From: Tetmemena sp. SeJ-2015
Lineage: Eukaryota > Ciliophora > Spirotrichea > Sporadotrichida > Oxytrichidae
Length of the DNA: 64,000 nucleotides
Direction: 5' to 3'
Assembly (NCBI GenBank): GCA_027382625.1
Contig: JAJKFJ010020874.1
Location: 170,702 to 234,701, forward strand
In this document: piece by piece, positions 22,819-37,400 of the stretch
Numbering within the stretch: the stretch's first letter is position 1
Layout: each line of letters opens with the position of its first letter
Position numbers and translations under genes: made by a program
Notes under the pieces: model-generated
What the model saw: the letters and a program-made list of their open reading frames with translations, nothing else
Databases searched by the model: none
What the model was told of the DNA's origin: nothing

Positions 22819-23719
22819 ATGCTACCAAGTATCGCAAGCGAGATTGAAAGGGCTGTCTTGGACTATCAAGGTACAATTCTTTAATAAAGTGTAGTTTATT
22901 TTTTGTTAGAGATCGTGAAGCTGCTGGTGCAAAATCCATAGGAAATACAACTTGTGTTGGACGAAGCAAAGTTCAGAGCAAATGTAATAATCTATTTTCA
23001 CTTTCCATCCTTAACTATAATTTCAGATGAGATCTCGAATGGATGAGTTGTAGTAGTTCTATGACGATAACATAGACGACCCAAAAATCTATTTCTTTGA
23101 AAAACTCAGACTCAAATTGAAGAAGGCGCTAAGTTACAGAGCCTAACTTGCATCTCAAAATATGAACGCCAATAATAACTAAGCAAGATAAGCGTAATAA
23201 TTCAATAACTAGAACAGAAATAATCATGCTTTGAATTAAGACTTGCTCAATAACTAACTCACAGGTGAATATCAATACGATTTCAACAATGAAAGTCTCT
23301 TGAACTAAAATGGTTTCTATATGAATGGAAGGAGCAATGACTTTGCAGATGATGATATGGACATGCTTAGACTTCAGCAATAGAATAATGCTGAGGTAAG
23401 AGGAGGAATCTTAGACTACATCAACAATGGAGCATCCAACGGTATGAACTCAGGTTATGAAGGCAACTACTAGCACATAAGTCAATTTGAGTAAATACAA
23501 GAGGAGGAGGCTGAAGAAGATGAAGATAACATCTCAAACTAAAACTACTATTCAAGTCTAAATGCTAACTCACAAAATGGAAAAGCTAGTAGTTACAAGA
23601 ATGGCAGTGACCACTCTAAAGAATGGCAAGAAATTATATTCAAGATTAAGTTAACACAGGAAGAGTATGAATTATACTTAAGGGAAAAGGCTAAACGCAC
23701 CCTACTCTCTTAAAGATGA
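22819..23719 (+). CDS. Asn/Gln-rich acidic protein, unrecognised
   Basis: ATG 22819 gives MLPSIASEIERAVLDYQ. Two short introns follow (about 22872-22909 and 22985-23027), then a long exon to TGA 23717-23719. The N-terminal third is helical (EIVKLLVQNPQEIQLVLDEA, KLRLKLKKALSYR). The rest is rich in Asn and Gln (many from TAA/TAG) with an acidic patch (EEEAEEDEDN). The C-terminus is charged (KLTQEEYELYLREKAKRTLL). No domain recognised. Codon use resembles neighbouring genes. Confidence 0.65.
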
Positions 23720-23888
23720 AGGAAATTATGAAGGATGCTGTTTGAGGGGAAGCAAAGTATATGAAAAGTTTAATAAACTATGAATAGAATAGAAAATAGT
23801 TCTTTCATATCTACATTTGTTGAATTAGAAAGTCAAAATATGCTTGTTTCTTAAATGAATTTAAATTAGATTAATTTAGAACTCAAGA

Positions 23889-25856
23889 ATGGAAAATACT
23901 CTCGTAAGTCCTTTCAAATAGCTATCATTTGAGGCAACTAAAACTTCATAGCTTCTAATTGCATGAGAGTGACGATCGTATTATAGGTTGAAGACTATGG
24001 GAAGAATGAGAACATCTATAATTTGTGTGTGTTCATATTGGGATTCGTTGACTATACTGGATTCTTTCGTGATAAATGCTTTTGCCTAGCAGCTGGCAGA
24101 TGACTTTGACAAAAATTACTACTTCTGTCTTTACCTTGTGTAAGTCAATTGATAACTAACCAAACATCTTGATAATGACTTGCACTTAGTTTCATGAATG
24201 CAGTATCTTGCCTTGCTCGTTTTAGCAATGCTTTATTCTTCTTGCGTATCCAGCATGTGACTCGAGTATTCATTACAACTATATTGATGTTGGTCTCCTA
24301 CATGCTGCTGATAGTTGCAGTGCTTAAATTCCCAGGAGATGTAAAGTCCTTTCAAATCAGCGTAATAGCTAGCATAATTCATGCATTAAATATATTTGTT
24401 AATGCCTTCGCTTAAGCTTTCGGAGAAGTGCTCATCATGGGTTACCTGAAAGGCCTTCCCTCTGATTTGATAATGACGTTTGGAGCAGGTACAGGTCTAG
24501 CAGGTTTTGCAGATTGCTTCACAGTTTTATTCCTCTCTGCTGTGGGAGTCATCAACGCCAAGGCAAATATATTCATTTAATTATATTTAAGGGGATTCTC
24601 ATCCTCAGTCTCTCAGTTCTTCCCTTCTATTCTAAAAAACTGTACTGATCGTGATTACGATTATATTGTTTGTTTGAGTATACATAAGTTTCATGTGGAT
24701 AGACGATAAGAGAAAGACTCTGATCAAATCAGACAATATGTATCCAGACCTTGAGCCTATCCCTTCTCCAGTCAAATCAGATGGACTTTTCAAATAAGCC
24801 TCTCCCTCCCCAGGCTATTCATCCGGCAGAGCAAAAGCTTTCCGACTTCAAGATTCAGAAGGAAGACCAAATGAAGACTTAGTGAAGTCAAATAAATCTC
24901 AATCTATCCTTCCCTATGGAGTTTAACATTAATATATATTTAGAGTGCCACCAAACTAAAATGAAGGTGAAATAGTCGAGGTTAAAGTATAAGCTGAGGA
25001 TCCACCTTTCAAATTTAATTCAGTGGACGGAGAAAATGAAGCCCCTCAAAGTCCTAATCTCAAATTAAGAAGAGTAGAAAGCAAGATTCTCAAGGACTAC
25101 GATGATGTTAAAGATAACTAACGCCTGAGTTTGGTCTCTACAATTTAGGTTTTTTAAAAGGCAGGATCTTATATTGTCCATATGGGATTACTATAAGTAT
25201 ATTTTATATGATTGGTGAACTTCTTTGAGTATCTGGTAATAAACCTCATGCTTATATTGCATACAGCAAAGAAAGAATAAAGAGCAAAAGACTAACTCAA
25301 AGAACTTAGTTTTCTAGAGGAAAATGTAAGCAACTTACTCCCTTTTATTTAAATTTGTATAGGAATATGAGTTCTTAATGATAGCTTACTATGCAGGCTC
25401 GTTTATTTCTAGGTCAACTCTTCACTCTAAGATTCTCTCCCGCTCTTACACGCCAACATATGCGCAAGCAATCAACTTGGTAATTTGGGCTTTTAACATG
25501 AAGTATGAGTTCTTCTATGATTTCTACCCCACTTTCTTCTTTATGATATGGTGTGGCTTCCCTGGAGGAACTGCTTACTCCAATTTCCTCTACCTTGCCA
25601 ATAAACTTAATCCCATTGAGATATTTAATTATTTATTGGCTATTTCTTTACGAGGACGAATTTGGAATGTGACTTCAACTTGCACTATACCGAGAGAGAA
25701 CTGACTGTCAATTTACTTTTCCTGTCTAATGACTTGGGTATATTCTTCGCAGGAATCATTGGATTCCTCATTCAGGCTCAATACTTCTCATAAAATATAT
25801 ATATATATATATCAACATTTTTATTCCCTGACACGCTAGAAAACCCTCCAGGCTGA
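23889..25856 (+). CDS. CLN3: CLN3 / battenin family membrane protein
   Basis: Polytopic lysosomal or endosomal membrane protein of the battenin family. Exon 1 (MENTL, 23889-23903) joins via an 83-nt intron to VEDYGKNENIYNLCVFILGFVDYTGF. The diagnostic segment is GEVLIMGYLKGLPSDL followed by FGAGTGLAG (24425-24510), matching the GTG-AG motif. The C-terminal part has YYAGSFISRSTL, then FPGGTAYSNFLYLAN and ELTVNLLFLSNDLGIFFAGIIGFL, also as in CLN3. About ten hydrophobic segments are visible. The region from about 24560 to 25360 carries a hydrophilic loop and introns or IESs not fully resolved. Near 24071-24077 the frame is broken by a possible 4-nt insertion. The last coding bases around 25795 run into a TA repeat, so the end is approximate. 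Confidence 0.88.
24071..24074 (+). other. candidate 4-nt micro-IES in CLN3
   Basis: Within GGATTCTTTCGTG, TTC is repeated four bases apart. Deleting TTCT gives DYTGFVINAFAQQL, which restores the frame and the exact family spacing. A one-base insertion error nearby is the simple alternative. Confidence 0.4.
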
Positions 25857-26013
25857 TTCCAATACAACTAATCCCTCTTACCCATTCACTCATTCTTTAT
25901 TTAAGCTAACCTACTATCTTTTAATCTTTTTCTCGAGAGACCATAAGTTGAAATATGCTATGGCTAGACAAAAATTAAGTTTCATGACTTGTATTAGATG
26001 ATAAGTATGCTTT

Positions 26014-29545
<3,532 letters not shown>

Positions 29546-29688
29546 TTCTAATCAATACTTTTATAAACCTAAGTCATTTCACTTTAAAATTTCAATATAC
29601 TCACTACGGTTTATAACTATTTAAAACTATGCTCTTGGAGAGGAATATTTCTTACAAAATTAATTAAACAATTCAAGAAGAAGAAGTT

Positions 29689-30615
29689 TCATCTCATTTG
29701 GGGAGGAGGGGGCATTCTAGGTGGAGGAGGATACATTTATTGCTGATGGTGGACTGGCGGGAACATTGGAGGAGGAGGCATGCCCTAAGGGTTATAACCT
29801 GCGCCTTAAAAACCAGGCTGCTGATTCATTCCGTAGCCCCCACTCATGTTATTCATGAAAGGAGCAGCCATGCTAGTTGCATTCATTGGTGCCATAGACC
29901 TTGGCTAGTTTGGCATTCCAGAATTGTTTGCCTCTTGCTTTTAGTCTGTGGTTGACTAGCTGATTTAATTTGCTTTTTGGGCAATACTTGACATGTTTGG
30001 TTTATTGTAGGCAAGCACTCTCTCTGCTATAGTTCCATGTCTCTCTCCGCCTGCGTCCTTCTTGTATGCGTAGCTCACATCCACTGGCTTGCCGCACAGA
30101 TACTGTCCATTCATCCCTTACAGAGCAGCATCACTACTTTCGAAGTTGTCATAACTCACGAAGCCAAAGCGTTTGGAGATTCCATTCTCAGGGTCCCTCA
30201 TGATCTTGGTACTGAGTACTATTCCAAAGGAGGAGAAGACGTCCCTCAGCATCTTCTCATCCACATCTTCGTGCAGGTTGCCCACGAAGATGTTGGCGCC
30301 CACCTCCTGAGTTCTCTTGTCCTAGCTAGCCTTATTGACTTTGATGGGCTTACCGAACAGCTTGACCATGTGCATGATCTTGATGGCGTAGTCTGCATCT
30401 TCCTCAGTCTTGAACTCCACGAATCCGTAGCCTGAGTGCTCGTTAGTGATTTTGTCTCTGGGGATGTGCACATTCACGATCTGCCCGCACTACAGGAACA
30501 ACTCCCAAACCAACTCCTCATTGACCTTAGTGTCCAGGTTTCCCACGTAGAGAGTAGCCTCTTGGTTTCTCTCGAAAAGGGGGCCTCCTGCCAAGTGTGA
30601 CAACTTGTCGTTCAT
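29689..30615 (-). CDS. SF3B4: SF3B4 (SAP49), U2 snRNP splicing factor
   Basis: Subunit of SF3b that contacts pre-mRNA near the branch point. Uninterrupted ORF from ATG 30615 ([20 protein letters not shown]) to TGA 29689-29691, about 308 residues. RRM1: [20 protein letters not shown] with RNP1 [19 protein letters not shown]2: [20 protein letters not shown] with RNP1 [17 protein letters not shown]. After RRM2 comes the conserved [19 protein letters not shown] then [12 protein letters not shown]. The tail is Pro/Met/Gly-rich ([10 protein letters not shown]), as in SF3B4. The many TAA/TAG-Gln codons would truncate it under the standard code. No IES is needed, which contrasts with neighbouring genes. 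Confidence 0.95.
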
Positions 30616-30715
30616 TTTTTAATTATCTATAATTTCTACAGATTAAAAATAATAGATTGGAAGTAAGAAATTAAGAAAGAAGAAAATATCCGATTTATTA
30701 ATTTATAATTGAAGC

Positions 30716-31721
30716 ATGGAATAGCTCAACCCCTCCTCCTCTTAGGCATTTGGAGACGCCTCGCCAAATGCATCTTCTTCTGAGGACAACAAGCAGAACG
30801 CCCAAAATTTCAACAACATCTCTGATGAAGACCTAGTGAACAACCCCTACCTGTCCCCAGAGCAGAAGACCTAGTACCTTATTAAACAGCAGTAAACTCA
30901 AAAGCAAAATGCTGATAAGGAAATCACTCAAAAGCAGACTAAGAATGAGAAAAGCAGCCAGCAGGCATAACCACCTACTCAGGCTGAGTTACCTAAAGAG
31001 CAAGAGAAACAAATGAAGAACTACTGCTAACTCTGCTTTCAAGAGTTCAATCTGTTTACCTTCAGATAGCACTGCAGGACTTGCGGTAGGAGTTGTTGCT
31101 CCAACTGCAGCACTAAAGTAGAAGTGCCTCCCGTCAAAAAGAGCAAACTAAGTATGGGCACTTCTTATCGCATCTGTGAGTTCTGTGAAATCAAAAATGA
31201 AAACCCACAAGTAAGTAATCTGCTAACTCTATTCCTTAAATGCCTAAGCAAGTATTGGTATTAACTAATTATGCTTAAAGATAGAAGAGTATTACAAGCT
31301 GGAGTGTAGTTTGAGACAGTCTGACTAGGAGATTGTAGTTGAGAAGATAAAGTGGCTTAAGAAAACTTCCAAAGAGTTAGAGAAATAAATTGGCCACGAA
31401 CGAGAAGACATAAGTCTGCTCCAAGCCTCCAGCAAGCGGCAGATAGATGAAGTCCAAAACAAAATAAATGGACTCCACAAGGAGAAAGCAAGACTTGACA
31501 AGCTGAAGGACCAGCTGCTTAGAAATGTGGAAGACCTGAGTCTCGAGAATAAGCAGAAGGACTCCAAAATAAAAGAGCTGCAAACCCTGAGAACTTAAAA
31601 GCTGATTGATCTGGACCAGATAAAGAACAAAATAGAGCAGAAGGAGAGGGAACTCAAAGAACTAATTAGAGAGATTGGCAAATATGATGATTATTATATT
31701 GTTTTGAGTGGGGTAGTTTGA
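30716..31721 (+). CDS. FYVE-like zinc finger / coiled-coil protein
   Basis: ATG 30716 to TGA 31719-31721. A polar Gln-rich N-terminus precedes a Cys cluster at about 31025-31200: NYCQLCFQEFNLFTFRQHCR, TCGRSCCSNCS, then YRICEFCE. This fits an eight-Cys/His FYVE-type finger (R-x-H-C-R-x-C-G...C-S...C-x-x-C), usually a PI3P-binding endosomal module, though the first Trp motif is not evident. A long coiled coil follows (KTSKELEKQIGHERED through KELIREIGKY). One intron lies at about 31214-31287; exact splice sites are ambiguous. A role in endosomal tethering is inferred from domain order only. Confidence 0.7.
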
Positions 31722-32047
31722 AAAGATAGACAAAAACATATTCCTCTAATTTAAATATATCTTGTGCTTTAATAGAAGTGAGTGGGTGGTGGTATTAACA
31801 CAGATATAGTTGTTATTGGTAGATTCCTTACAAACAAGATTCTCATTATAATTATTATTTACTCTAATAAAAATTAAAATACTTAAATATTACAAATTAA
31901 ATTAGCAAAAGCTTGCTTATTTTTAATTATTTTGCTTAAATGGTTTATTTATCTTTAATTTATGACACAATTTTAGAATTTAAAATGTGTTATATTTTAT
32001 ATTTATACTCTAATAGGGTTCAACTCAGGCGCATCTCATTACTTATC
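31722..32047. other. AT-rich intergenic spacer
   Basis: About 325 bases between two same-strand genes. AT-rich, nothing recognised. Confidence 0.45.
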
Positions 32048-33366
32048 ATGAAAAAACCAACAAGCGCTGCTGCTATTCTTGGGACTGGGGTCTCTTAAAG
32101 AGGCCGCAAGCGAAAGCCAGCCATTTCAAAGAGCAGCAGCCTCTACCCAGAGACCTGCAAGGACGGCAGGCAGATTGACAAATCCAAGATCGTCATTAAC
32201 GGCGTGCTTACTGACATCGAGTCGATAAACGAGGAGCAACTCCACTAACTTAGAAAAATCCTTCCTCGCAAGGAATACAGGTACTCAATTTAAATTTCAC
32301 TTACACTGACCTTTAGACTTCTGAAAAACAGAAAGAGTGCGAGGAAGTCAAGAAAGAGAAGAAAGGTCGAGTTGTTCACCCTCAAGGACGAGGTGGATTT
32401 ACTCAATGATGAAATTGATCAATTACGTGCTCTCGTTCAACAGTAGAGGAAAATCATAGAGGAGTTTTAGAAGACTGGCGGCTAATCAATTCAAAACTTG
32501 CCCACCTCCTAAAGTGCTCCCAATTCTAACGAAAACTCTAAGATCAAACTGCTAGTCTAAACTATGAACTCCTTCAAGGCTCAAGACTTACAACAAGAGT
32601 CAACGCTTGACCAGATCACAATCAATCAGTCAGCCAAGGAGAGTAGTAGCTCCTCCTCTTCATCTTCGAGGTCTTCGGAGAGCGAGGGGTCTTCTGATCA
32701 ATCTTCAAGCCATGACAGTACTAATCATTAAATCGAAGTTTAGTAAGAGCCCTCTCAATCGAGAGATTAAATGACCGCCACTATTAACTAAGTTTCTTAA
32801 AACTAAGACACCTAGATACAATCGATGAGCCCAAAATCTGACATCATTACAATACATTTATTGCATTGTTCGTTTGTGTTTTAATCAACTCAGGCTCCGA
32901 GATTCAAAAACCGAACACCATCTCTGTGTTAGGGGCTTTAAAGCAAATCCTTTAGCTGTAAAGTACTGCTTCTTAAAATACTTAGCAGCATGCTCCCTAA
33001 CTGCAAAGTTAAGTGTCTAATTTGAATTAATCGAACTAGAGACCTCTCATTTTTAATGAAACTTAGCAAGGCAGCTTAACTCATTCTAACTACTTGCAAT
33101 CAAACCTTATAAACATACCCTAACTGAATGGTCTTAATCAGTCGATCTACTTAAATCCCTTGGAGCAAATCATTCTCTCTCAAAACATTCAGAGAGCCAA
33201 GAATTCATTGAACAGCTTCTCCTTATCTTAAGGAATGAGTAGCGGGTAACAGAATCTCTCGTGGGCCCCTTAGCTAAGCCAACAGTTTACATCAGGCTCT
33301 GTGGCTTAGCAGCTGTTGACCTACTAGCAAGCTCAACTGTAGTCCTACATGCAACATAAGCAGTGA
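32048..33366 (+). CDS. bZIP transcription factor
   Basis: ATG 32048 (MKKPTSAAAILGTGVSQRGR). A 36-nt intron at 32281-32316 joins KEYR to LLKNRKSARKSRKRRKVEL, a basic region with the invariant N-x7-R spacing. A leucine zipper follows (LFTLKDEVDLLNDEIDQL then LV). The remainder is Ser/Gln-rich (KESSSSSSSSSRSSESEGSS) and polar, like an activation domain. The open frame changes once near 33005-33020, possibly an intron, an IES or an indel. It then continues to TGA 33364-33366 (TYQQAQLQSYMQHKQ). DNA binding as a dimer is expected from the family; targets are unknown. Confidence 0.8.
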
Positions 33367-33510
33367 GCTTGACTGAATTCAGCCTGAAGCGACTTTTAAA
33401 TGACTTCATCATTTCATCATCCGTATGGGCGAAGAAATCTTGAAATGCATTATAGAGTTCACAAAAGGCAGACAGCCGCTTTCTCAAAGCAGCTGATTGA
33501 ACATAACAAT

Positions 33511-33779
33511 GGAGTTTAGACGCTTACGGTCGCTAAAGATTTTTCCAAACCTTCCCAAGTACTTTAAGAGCAAAGTGCAAAAGATTCACACCGATGTTGG
33601 AGATATAGTAAGAGATTCTTAGAATATTCTTATTAAATATCCCAAACACGTAAATCTTGCAAGTGCTCTCTTTAGTCAGAACAATCAATACAGGAGGATT
33701 ATTAGTTCAAAGTACTCTAAGGATGGTAAAGAATCTATCTGCAGCGATCATGAGCGACTTGCTCACCCACATACTTGAT
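33511..33779 (+). CDS. short basic protein, unrecognised
   Basis: ORF from ATG 33511 (MEFRRLRSLKIFPNLPKYFK) to TGA near 33777, about 89 residues. It could be a small gene or a 3' exon of the bZIP gene. A second frame (ATG near 33392) is also open across this interval in the ciliate code, so frame choice is uncertain. I prefer the first frame on codon character. Confidence 0.35.
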
Positions 33780-33889
33780 TGAATACTATAACAGCGATTC
33801 ATTCTGCGCCTCTCGTAATATGAGAGATGGCTCTTGAATCCTTGCATATATTTACCTGACTTAATAATAATTATATATAATAAATTTAA

Positions 33890-34187
33890 ATGGCAACCTT
33901 TGTTGAGAAGTTAGTGGATAAGACTGTTAATGTGATTACCTCTGATGGGAGGAATTTCGTGGGGACGCTCGTCTCCTTCGATCAAAAGACCAACTTGATA
34001 ATCTCTAACTGCATCGAAAGATTTTACCAAGATGCGAGCACCCCCGGTGCAAGAGGAGGAGCTGGGAGTATTTTTCGTGAGAGGGGATAACGTGTGCTTG
34101 GTTGCTGAGGTGGATATGGCGTTGGAAAGAGGAATCGACTACTCCTAGGTGAAGGCGCCCCCCATAAAGGGAATGGTGCTCCATTGA
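33890..34187 (+). CDS. LSM8: LSM8, Sm-like U6 snRNP protein
   Basis: Nuclear LSm2-8 ring subunit that binds the U6 snRNA 3' end. Starts at ATG 33890 (MATFVEKLVDKTVNVITSDGR). Sm1 motif: VNVITSDGRNFVGTLVSFDQ then TNLIISN. Sm2 motif: FFVRGDNVCLVAEVD, ending GIDYSQVKAPPIKGMVLH at TGA 34185-34187. About 98 residues, normal for LSM8. At about 34036-34046 one surplus base in a C-rich run (ACCCCCGG) shifts the frame between the Sm halves. The C run suggests a homopolymer sequencing error. LSM1 is less likely from the SDGR and RGDNV sequences. Confidence 0.9.
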
Positions 34188-34436
34188 GGAGATTAAGATT
34201 GAGATAGGGGTGACATCACAAGACTATTATCAGAAATAGACAGACTTAGTGCTCTCAATTTTGTAACTTTAATAAGAATAAGGCTCATTAGTAATAGTAT
34301 AGGTTATCATACCGCTTAATTAATTTTTAAGTTCCATCCTCAGTCCCAAATGCGAATTCTTGAATTTTATTCTATTCCGTATTTATAGTTTGATGATTTT
34401 AAAAGAGATTTTCTAAACGATAATTGAAATTAAGTA

Positions 34437-37400
34437 ATGGAGAAAAATCAGCATAAAAATGAGGGATCTGCTGCTCATAATGGTGCTTCAGAATCTCTAA
34501 ATCCAGTTATCAAACTTCTAAAATCAGTTTAACAACCTTCATCGACTTCTCAAGAGGAGATTTAGCTTATAGATAAATTCATAATCACCTTTTCCGCACA
34601 ATATAGTTAATAATTTATAATGAATCCTTGTTTCCTGCCACAATTTTACTTAAAGATTTATCAATTCTTATTTATCCTTCATAAGTTTCAAATTCGATAC
34701 TATAAATTTGAATCGTTCATCTAAAAATGATATGTTTTTGCTCTTTATTTATTTAAGAAGATGAATGGCTGAAATCTTTTACTTAAATTTAAAGACAAAA
34801 CAAGAGAATATTCCTTACTTATTTCTAAATGACTATAAATGATAAGAAATTTGAAGAAAGCTGTATATAGTTATTTCAATTTTTAAATATCATTTACCAG
34901 ATCCAGAATTCAAAAGCCTACTCCTTTCTATAGTTGAAAATAGAATTAGTAACGAGGAATGGCTTAGCAATGCCAACTTCCAGCATCAACTCAGAATATT
35001 TTAGTGCATAAGAATCCTCACCAGAGAAGAATCCTTGATTGTAATTTTCAATTTTGCTTACACTTCTAGTAAATCCAAAATCAAATTTTTATATACTTAG
35101 CATTGAATAATCTCTTCTAAATATAATTTTTGAGATACCTTACTTAATTTTTAAAAGAGAGTTTATGCTTTCATGGAAATAAAAGGAATAAACTTGATTC
35201 TTTCTAAGTTGCACTCTTTGACGCCTTGTAAAAGATAACAGTTTAACAAAATAATTTCAGGAAAATATTCCACAGGACTTGTGCCAGAGGAGATAAACAA
35301 GCTATACAGAAGATGTTAGGCTATCACTCTCTTTCGAAGATCTGCAGTTGCTTTTAGCAGTCACTCACAGTTTGCTACTTAGGTGTGTACTCGAATGCAT
35401 GCTCACTTACCTTGAGAAGTAAGTAAAGCTTAATCTATTTAGAGTTATAGTGCGCCTGATGTTTGCAATCAGTTCAGAGCAACTTATACTGTCGATGTGC
35501 TATTGAGAATACTCGAGGAATTCCCAGAAGAGTATAAAGTGCTAGCTGCAAGTGCACTCACACATCTTTGCAGAGACTCTGAAGTGCTTTCTCTATTCAA
35601 GTAGCTTTAATTCAAATAATAATAGTTTAATAATTAATGAGTAAGAATTAAATGGTACTCATAGAGTTATCTATTACATTTTAAATAGTATTTTAGCTGG
35701 GTGGATCTGAGAAATTAATTAAGTAAGATTATCTGTAATAAGAATTACAGTCAGCTGTTGCAAACGATGAGTGACCAAGTGAGGTTAAGCATCCTCGTTT
35801 GCTTTCAAACTTTGACATCTGATGACTATGACATCCTAGTAGACATGAGAAACTTGAACCTCGTTCAGATTATACTAGACATACTGAGTTCGTATCAAGG
35901 CAATCCCATACTTGTGGGGTCTATGCTCACCATCCTCACAAACCTATCACTAAATGATCAGAATAATATCAAAATCAGACACCAGGGAGCTCACATCATT
36001 GGTCAGATTCTCATGGACAACTGCCCATCTTACAATAAAACCAATCCTAAGAAATATGTAACTTATCCTTTAAATTTTAAACATTTTTAGAGAGATGATG
36101 TAAATGAGAATCTTAAGATTCAGCATGAGATATTATTTTTTTATATTTTATTTTGATACAGTTGCACTGCTTGAGAGCTCTCAGATTTTTATACTCAGTT
36201 GAGAAAAATAGGAAAGCGTTCAAACTTATCTTCCCCCCAGAAATATTCGGAGCCTTTATTGATGTCGGAAACTACAATAAAGATTTTCAAGCCTATATTC
36301 ATAAATATAATGATCTAAATATCGTCATAAATAAAGTTATCCTAATTAAAACGAAATTTATTATTTAAAAAATTTCATATAAATTAATTATTCCTCTTCT
36401 AAAGAAGTTCAACAAAAAGCTTCCAGTAAGATTTTATAAGAATTAAGTTTTATAGTTTAAAAGTCAAGACTAGATCGCGAATAACTTCATATAAATGGGG
36501 TCTTTCTCAAAGCAGGGAAGTGAGTAGGTTAAGTAGATTGGAGGGTATCAAATCCTAGACCTGATTGGAAAGGGAGCTTTTGGGTCAGTGTATTAAGTTT
36601 CAAAAGGAGAGAACTAGTACGCTATGAAGGAGATCCCACTGTCGCATTTTGATGTGACCCCTGAATAATACCAGAACTTTTATGATGAGCAGAGGAATCA
36701 ATCCACCATTGATGACTTGGTGGTGGAGGAAATATGCAAGGAGGTGGCTATTTTAAAGGATCTGGATCACCCTAACATCACAAAGTATTTTACTTCATTT
36801 GCAGAGGGACAGCATATTTATATCGTAATGGAGCTACTCGATGGAATATCCCTAGCTGATTTCATCCTCTCTCAAAGTGAGAAAAAGCAAAAGGTCAAGG
36901 AAATCAAATAAAAATAAAGGGTTTTATAAAAATTAAATTAAAAAGAATATCTCTAAAAATACAAACTTGAATTTTTTATGCTAAAGTCAAAATAAATAAA
37001 ATAAAGGTGAAGCCGAAATAAACTAAATAAATGCTAATATGAGAAGATTTTCAAAGTAGACGTTAAAGGATTCAAATATATCTGCTAAGAAATATTTTTA
37101 TGAAATAAAGAATGAAGAATATTCGAATTAATTTAGTCAACTCCTTAACAAATCTACACAGAAATGGAGGAAGAACTTGTAATAAATTCATACAAAGAAA
37201 TTTGCAATGGCAATTTTTTTACTAATCATCGTAGCTAATTAAATTCTAAATTATTTTATTTTAATTTTTAATTTTTAATTAAGGAAGAAATAGTGTGGAA
37301 TATATTCAAAACAAGAAAACTTAAACAGAAAAAAAATATTATCAAAATTAATCGAGCTATTTATTTATTGTTCGTTGATAAATTGAAATAATTTGAAAAT

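Noticed and set aside
25796..25814. TA microsatellite at the end of CLN3 as a special element
   Set aside because: A simple (TA)n run at a gene 3' end in AT-rich DNA; no further structure.
30037..30473. Plus- and minus-strand ORFs over SF3B4
   Set aside because: They are shadows of the RRM-coding frame on the minus strand.
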